This document shows, piece after piece, positions 23,345 to 27,688 of a DNA stretch of 27,688 bases. Numbering within the stretch: the stretch's first letter is position 1; the number at the start of each line of letters is the position of its first letter. Where the stretch lies: positions 1 through 27,688 of the forward strand of contig CAAFQK010000010.1 in assembly GCA_900765115.1 (NCBI GenBank), in the 5' to 3' direction. The DNA is from an uncultured Collinsella sp. GTDB taxonomy: Bacteria > Actinomycetota > Coriobacteriia > Coriobacteriales > Coriobacteriaceae. Under the pieces are notes generated by a model. It had not been told where the DNA came from. It made no database searches and saw only the letters and a list, made by a program, of their open reading frames with translations. A program made the position numbers and the translations under genes.

Positions 23345-25108
23345 CTAGTGCTTGCCGCCGTGACTGTTGAGCCAGATATTGCGGCCCAGCATAAGCGCCA
23401 GCACCAGCGCGCTCACGTAGCCCATAAAGCCAATGACTGGGATACCAAACACAACCGGCTCGATACGCGCGTAGTACACCACCGACGAACCGATAAACAG
23501 ACCGGCGATCACAATTGCCATCGACATGCGGTCGATAATTCCGCCCAGCTGTCGCAGCGCCTTATCGCTGCTCATGATCTGCGTGTTTACCTTAAGCTGG
23601 CCGCGCGTAAGCATACGCGAAGCCAAGCCCAGATACTCGGCTGCCTCGAGCGAGCCCTTCGCCGCGCGATAACTGCTCGCTGCAAAGTCGCGGCTCATCT
23701 CGCGCATGCGGGCGTAGGTGCTCTTCTCGTTTTTGATGTGCGTCTGGATGATCTGGATCATGTTGACGTTGGGCATGTACTCGGTCAACAGGCCCTCGAG
23801 CGTCACCATGCCGCGGGCGAACATTGTCACCACGCTCGGCAGCTCAACGTCATTTTTGCGCGCGAGGTTTAACAGCGAAGTCAAAAACTCGCCGATATCC
23901 AGGTCTTTAAGGTCGAGCCCGGCAAAGTCGGCAACAATAAAGTCCAAGTCGGACAAAAAGGCCGAATGGTCAAGCTCGGCCGAGTCGCCACGCGTCACGG
24001 CGAAGCGCATGAGCGAATCCTTAAGCTTGGGCACGTCGCCCTCGGCCACGGCGAAAATCATGTCCTTGACGATACCGCGATCGTGACTCGACATGCGTCC
24101 GACCATGCCCAAGTCGATAAAGTAAACGATGCCGTCCTTGAGAATGATGTTTCCCGCATGCGGGTCGGCATGGAAAAAGCCGTCATCGAGCACCTGCGTC
24201 GAGTAGTCCTCGACAATCGCGGCACCGATCTTTTCCAAGTCATAACCCTCGGCCACCAAGCGTTCAGGATCGGCGATCGAAATGCCGTCGACGTAGTCCA
24301 TAACCACCACGTGCTCGGTGCACAGGTCCAGATAGGATTTAGGGCACGCCACGCCATGAACGCTCTTATGGAACTCGTAGAAGTCGTTGAGGTTTTTGGC
24401 CTCGGCCAAAAAGTTGGTCTCCTCGCGAAACGAGGTCCACAGCTCCTCGACTACGCCGTGCAGGTCAACGAATTGATCGGTGTTGACGAACTTGGAAACG
24501 ATACGCACCACCGAGCGGATGATATCGATGTCCTGTGCCATAACCTGCTGCGCACCGGGGCGCTGCACCTTGACGGCCACGTCCTCGCCCGTCACCAGAC
24601 GAGCGCGGTGCACCTGCGCGAGCGATGCGCTACCAAGCGGATTGGGATCGATCGCATCGAACATCTCCCCCAGGCGCAGGCCGTATTCTTCCTCCAGGCA
24701 GCGAAGCACCACCTCGTACGGCACCGGCTCCACGTCGGAGCGCAGACGACGCAGCTCGTCGCAAAAGCGTTGCGGCAGAATCTCGGACCGGTTGGCCAGA
24801 ATCTGCCCCATCTTGACGAACATGGGGCCGAGTTCCTCGAGCAGGCGGCGCAAACGAACCGGCGTGAGGTTATCCCACACGCGGTACTTTTTGACTAGGC
24901 GAACAATCTGCCCGATGCGTTCGCGACGACCCGCCGGCGTAAGCTGGTATTCCTCGTCCGGCGCCATCGCGTCGGGCTCCTCGGGCACCATATCGACAGC
25001 GCGCGGCTTCTTGCGAGCGCCCGAGACGGCGGCGTCGACCTCATCGACAACCGCCGCCTCGTCACCCAAGGGATCTAGATTGTTGTAATCGGTGGTGGAA
25101 TCTGCCAT
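23345..25108 (-). CDS. ABC1/UbiB-family atypical protein kinase-like protein
   Basis: This 587-residue member of the AarF/ABC1/UbiB family has an atypical kinase fold tied to quinone and isoprenoid lipid metabolism. The N-terminus is acidic, to about residue 55. The family KxGQ motif reads KMGQILANR near 96. The Ala-rich nucleotide loop is GSASLAQVHRA near 155, the ATP lysine lies in VAVKVQRPG near 177, the catalytic loop is HADPHAGNIIL near 314, and the metal-binding DLG is in YFIDLGMVGR near 331. Two hydrophobic helices at about 530-575 anchor it in the membrane. ATG 25108 begins eight bases after the stop of the phasin-like gene and has a weak ribosome site, so translation is probably coupled. 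Confidence 0.93.
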   Translation of the reverse strand: MADSTTDYNNLDPLGDEAAVVDEVDAAVSGARKKPRAVDMVPEEPDAMAPDEEYQLTPAGRRERIGQIVRLVKKYRVWDNLTPVRLRRLLEELGPMFVKMGQILANRSEILPQRFCDELRRLRSDVEPVPYEVVLRCLEEEYGLRLGEMFDAIDPNPLGSASLAQVHRARLVTGEDVAVKVQRPGAQQVMAQDIDIIRSVVRIVSKFVNTDQFVDLHGVVEELWTSFREETNFLAEAKNLNDFYEFHKSVHGVACPKSYLDLCTEHVVVMDYVDGISIADPERLVAEGYDLEKIGAAIVEDYSTQVLDDGFFHADPHAGNIILKDGIVYFIDLGMVGRMSSHDRGIVKDMIFAVAEGDVPKLKDSLMRFAVTRGDSAELDHSAFLSDLDFIVADFAGLDLKDLDIGEFLTSLLNLARKNDVELPSVVTMFARGMVTLEGLLTEYMPNVNMIQIIQTHIKNEKSTYARMREMSRDFAASSYRAAKGSLEAAEYLGLASRMLTRGQLKVNTQIMSSDKALRQLGGIIDRMSMAIVIAGLFIGSSVVYYARIEPVVFGIPVIGFMGYVSALVLALMLGRNIWLNSHGGKH

Positions 25109-25116
25109 CTGCGCTG

Positions 25117-25533
25117 CTACTCGGCCTCTTCGGTATCCTTCGCATCGTCGGGCTCAACGGACTCGACGGGCACCGAGGTCACGTTGTCCTCGACCGAATC
25201 GACGATGTCGCGCACATGGGCCAGGAAGGCCGTACGCTCGGGCGCAGTCATAACGCGGACGCGAGCCAGAATGAGCTCGTCGAGCACGCGTTGGGCCGCG
25301 GTCTCGCCCTGCATGCCCAGACGCTCGGTCAGGTCGGAGATGGTACCGCCGGCCTGCTCGAACATGTCGGACACACTGCGGGCGATATCGGGGGTGGCGG
25401 TGTCCTTGCGGACCTGCTCGCCTTTGGTGTTAAGGTCGTCGAGGACCTTCTTGCCGCCTTCAACAGCAACGGCGGCAGCGCCAAAGCCCACGTTAATGGC
25501 GCCGTTAACAAGCTGATCGAGTTTCATAACCAT
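25117..25533 (-). CDS. Phasin-like small protein upstream of ubiB-family gene
   Basis: This is a 138-residue helical protein. The first 30 residues include GAINVGFGAAAVAVEGGKKV, a weakly hydrophobic helix, followed by charged amphipathic helices and an acidic tail ending EEAE. This layout matches phasin or PhaF-like proteins, which bind lipid or polyester surfaces and are often found next to UbiB-type kinases in Gram-positive bacteria. No polyhydroxyalkanoate genes are visible here, so an accessory role for the kinase is more likely than granule coating. ATG 25533 follows GGAG at six bases. It is the first gene of a two-gene transcript. Confidence 0.75.
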   Translation of the reverse strand: MVMKLDQLVNGAINVGFGAAAVAVEGGKKVLDDLNTKGEQVRKDTATPDIARSVSDMFEQAGGTISDLTERLGMQGETAAQRVLDELILARVRVMTAPERTAFLAHVRDIVDSVEDNVTSVPVESVEPDDAKDTEEAE

Positions 25534-25632
25534 GGTTGTCTCCAATCACAAACAACTGCATTGGCGTTCTTGTACCCAAGATTGAGTGAAAGCGACAAAG
25601 CGTTTTAGCACTATTCGATCGACGGGAAATCC

Positions 25633-27156
25633 CTACCTCACGTTGTCGTTCATCGCGAAAGAGTTCTTCATGGCGCAGCTCGTGGTGTAGAGCACCTTGC
25701 CCAGTAGAGCATCGGTCTCTACGCGAACACGCTCGGCAAACTCCTCGTTGGCGCGTGCAAGTTCGGCAGGCACCTCGGCCTCGGGCAGGACGGCTACGGC
25801 AGCATCAACGTCATGGATCTGCTTGTGGCCCATGCCACCGACCTTCTCCTGATAGTCCTCCACAGCGCGGCCGCACTCATGGAAGCGGACGTCGGCCAGG
25901 GCGCCGATCAGACGGTTGGCCCAGTAGAAGTTTTCGGACGTCACGCGAGCCTGCGTGTCGGCATAGTACTCGGGCATGGTCTCGACGTTGGCGTACAGCG
26001 GGACCAGCGCGTTAAACGAGTTGGAGCCAAAGGCCATCCACTGCACGGCGCGATACGCCGGCTGCGCATAGGGGCGCAGCTGCAACACGGCGAGCTGGCT
26101 GTTGCGGTTGATGCCGATGGGGCGATAGGCGCCGCGCGTGGCGGGCGTGCCCTTACTGCCGTAGCAGTCGTACTCCGTGCCCTGGTAGTGGCTCGAGAGT
26201 ACGTACTTAATGTCCTCGATGGTCACCTTGCGCTCGGGCACACGGCTCCAGGGGATGTCGTCGCTCTCGGGCGTGTAGTCGGCGTCGGGGCCGTCCCACA
26301 CATCGCTGGGGTTGAGGCAGCGCTGCATGTACCAGGCGCGCGGCGTGTTGTAGACATGGTCGCTGTCGCTGTGTGAGCCAAAGGCCTCGCGCGGGTTAAA
26401 GACCGCAACCGGACCGTCACCATCGACGCCCAGCGTCAGGTCCAGATGCCACTCGGCCATCCAGGAGCGCAGGTCGGCGGAGCACATGTGGTCGGCCTGG
26501 TCGCCCTCGGCGTCATCCAGGTCAAAGCTGTCGATACCCAATTGGTTGGGCATGGTCACATAGGCGTCATCGGGCACACGCTTGGCAATCCAATGATGGC
26601 CGCCGATGGTCTCGAGCCACCAGATCTCGTCCACATCACTAAAGGCGATGCCGTTGTTCTCGTAGGTGCCGTAGCGCTCGAGCAGGTCGCCCAGGATACG
26701 AACGCCGTCGCGGGCGGACTTGGCATACGGCAGCACCAGGGTCACCATGTCCTCCTCGCCCAGGCCACCAGGTTGCGCCGGCACATAGCCGTCCTCACCC
26801 TCGTTGCCCTTGGCGGGCACGTAGTCCACGAGTGGGTCGGCGCCGCGGACGCGCTCGTTGGTGGTGAGCGTCTCGGTTGCGGACATGCCCACATTGAGCT
26901 CGTTAAAACCGGCCTCGGCCCAGATGCCGTGGCCGGGAATGACGTCGGGAACGCTCGTGTAGCGCATGGGGTTGTCGGGCAGCTCAATGGTCAGGTGGCT
27001 CAGGACGCTCGTGTAGACGCGCGGCTGCTCGTCGGGATGCACTACGCGCATGCGCTTGGGCTCAAACACCCCGTTGGACGAGTCCTCGTTACGCGCGACC
27101 AGGGTCGACCCGTCATAGCTTGCGTTTTTACCGACCAGAATCGTTGTGCACGGCAT
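25633..27156 (-). CDS. pepD: C69-family dipeptidase
   Basis: This 507-residue N-terminal-nucleophile hydrolase of peptidase family C69 (PepD/U34) cleaves a broad range of dipeptides. The protein begins MPCTTILVGKNASYDGST and continues LVARNEDSS. The cysteine at position 3 is the expected nucleophile, and the conserved ARNED motif follows. GIWAEAGFNELNVGMSATET and WWLETIGGHHWIAKRVPD are typical of the family, as is a length near 470-510. No signal peptide is seen, so it acts in the cytosol, probably to release amino acids from imported peptides. ATG 27156 lies five bases from AAGGAGGA; the in-frame ATG two codons earlier sits on the ribosome site. The gene is apparently monocistronic. Confidence 0.93.
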   Translation of the reverse strand: MPCTTILVGKNASYDGSTLVARNEDSSNGVFEPKRMRVVHPDEQPRVYTSVLSHLTIELPDNPMRYTSVPDVIPGHGIWAEAGFNELNVGMSATETLTTNERVRGADPLVDYVPAKGNEGEDGYVPAQPGGLGEEDMVTLVLPYAKSARDGVRILGDLLERYGTYENNGIAFSDVDEIWWLETIGGHHWIAKRVPDDAYVTMPNQLGIDSFDLDDAEGDQADHMCSADLRSWMAEWHLDLTLGVDGDGPVAVFNPREAFGSHSDSDHVYNTPRAWYMQRCLNPSDVWDGPDADYTPESDDIPWSRVPERKVTIEDIKYVLSSHYQGTEYDCYGSKGTPATRGAYRPIGINRNSQLAVLQLRPYAQPAYRAVQWMAFGSNSFNALVPLYANVETMPEYYADTQARVTSENFYWANRLIGALADVRFHECGRAVEDYQEKVGGMGHKQIHDVDAAVAVLPEAEVPAELARANEEFAERVRVETDALLGKVLYTTSCAMKNSFAMNDNVR

Positions 27157-27192
27157 GCGCATCCTCCTTGAGCGAAGAAATCAAACGGCAAC

Positions 27193-27198
27193 AGTGTA
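27193..27198 (-). promoter_or_regulatory. Possible -10 box of pepD
   Basis: TACACT on the minus strand lies 37 bases before the pepD start. A TTTCGC at 19 bases is the only -35 candidate. This is a weak call based on position. Confidence 0.3.
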
Positions 27199-27238
27199 TC
27201 GCTTCGGCGCAGAAAGGGCGAAACCGCGGCGCTGGCAA

Positions 27239-27477
27239 CCCCTGTGGTCAAAAAATGCCAAATATGAGTACTGTCACAAATTTAGTAACAGCAATTTTGC
27301 TACGTATGGGTGTCGAAAGTCTACATTTGTTCAAAAATTAGATGATGTAATTCCTCATAGGTCCAATAAAATAGGCTCTCTATCGATAATAAATATCGTT
27401 AGAGAGCCTATTTGACCTAAAATATATGTGACTATCTTGGCAACAGTACTCATATTTGGCATTTTTTGTCCACGGGG
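27239..27477. mobile_element. MITE-like element with long terminal inverted repeats
   Basis: Bases 27249-27274 and 27443-27468 are perfect reverse complements (26 bp, starting CAAAAAATGCCAAATATGAG). The match extends outward through GTGG to CCCC/GGGG with one mismatch and one indel, giving about 35-bp ends. The 239-bp interior is AT-rich, unlike the rest of the window, and has no gene. Near the centre-right is a large hairpin (27359-27418) whose main stem is AAATAGGCTCTCT/AGAGAGCCTATTT. This is the build of a non-autonomous element mobilised in trans. I see no clear target-site duplication. It lies upstream of pepD. Confidence 0.7.
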
Positions 27478-27590
27478 TATAGAACTAACCCCTCAAACAG
27501 CCCAAAACGCCTATTTCGATGCGCGCTCGGGGTCGCGCGCGCAGACGTGGTGTAAGAGTGTCCTGAGGTCCGTCGCTGCAAGTCCCGATG

Positions 27591-27688
27591 TTACTCCTTC
27601 TTGAGGCCGTGCTTCTCGACTATCGCGCCCCCTATCCCCCGGGCGCGCCGCCCGAGCGCGCGGCGCCTCCCCTCTGTCGGGGCCGGCC
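27591..27688 (-). CDS. C-terminal end of an unidentified protein (partial)
   Basis: A frame open from the right window edge stops at TAA 27591-27593 after 31 visible residues and ends GAIVEKHGLKKE. The last codons (GAG AAG CAC GGC CTC AAG AAG GAG) match the preferred codons of neighbouring genes, which is the main reason to think it is real. The upstream part is Arg/Gly-rich and could be read in another frame. The product is not recognised; a transposase or other DNA-binding tail is possible. Confidence 0.35.
   Translation of the reverse strand, partial: PAPTEGRRRALGRRARGIGGAIVEKHGLKKE

Overview
The window is GC-rich DNA, with AT-rich islands only in intergenic and mobile pieces. Its gene content points to a gut Coriobacteriia actinobacterium, most likely Collinsella: queuosine genes with QueH, a class 3 fructose-1,6-bisphosphatase, a UbiB-phasin pair, large cell-wall proteins and GGGGAC-type intergenic repeats. 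The genus is an inference; there is no rRNA to confirm it.

Layout. 1-722 is insertion-sequence debris: the 3' end of an IS3-family transposase abuts an IS110-family transposase that has lost its C-terminal half but keeps its long 5' non-coding end. 791-2901 (minus) holds a LOG-family nucleotide hydrolase and tgt. 3213-4013 (minus) is a short-chain dehydrogenase, divergent from a tail-anchored acidic coiled-coil protein at 4308-6071 (plus). 6398-8832 (minus) is DUF3267 protease - queH - queA, so with tgt three queuosine genes lie within 7 kb. 8965-12255 (plus) is a MetRS-like class I tRNA ligase and an RsmB/RsmF-type rRNA methyltransferase. Then come a 56-residue membrane protein (minus), an unassigned TIM-barrel-like protein (plus), DegV (minus), class 3 Fbp (plus) and two tandem GtrA membrane proteins (plus). 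18204-23267 (minus) is a self-contained unit: promoter, cobalamin riboswitch, a giant surface protein with four transcobalamin-like DUF4430 domains, a second membrane-anchored DUF4430 protein, and a terminator. 23345-25533 (minus) is a phasin-like protein and a UbiB-family kinase. 25633-27156 (minus) is a C69 dipeptidase. 27239-27477 is an AT-rich element with long inverted ends, and a partial reading frame runs off the right edge.

Most notable. (1) The cobalamin-riboswitch operon encodes surface proteins built from the domain related to the C-terminal domain of animal intrinsic factor and transcobalamin, so it is a candidate cell-surface corrinoid capture system. (2) Two diverged copies of a roughly 210-nt structured element (2997-3210 and 6161-6397) keep the same fold through compensatory base changes, and each abuts the stop codon of a minus-strand gene. 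(3) There is a 239-bp MITE-like element at 27239-27477. (4) The IS110 remnant keeps a 5' region where a bridge RNA would be expected.

Start codons were chosen by Shine-Dalgarno position, so several genes are shorter than their longest open frame.
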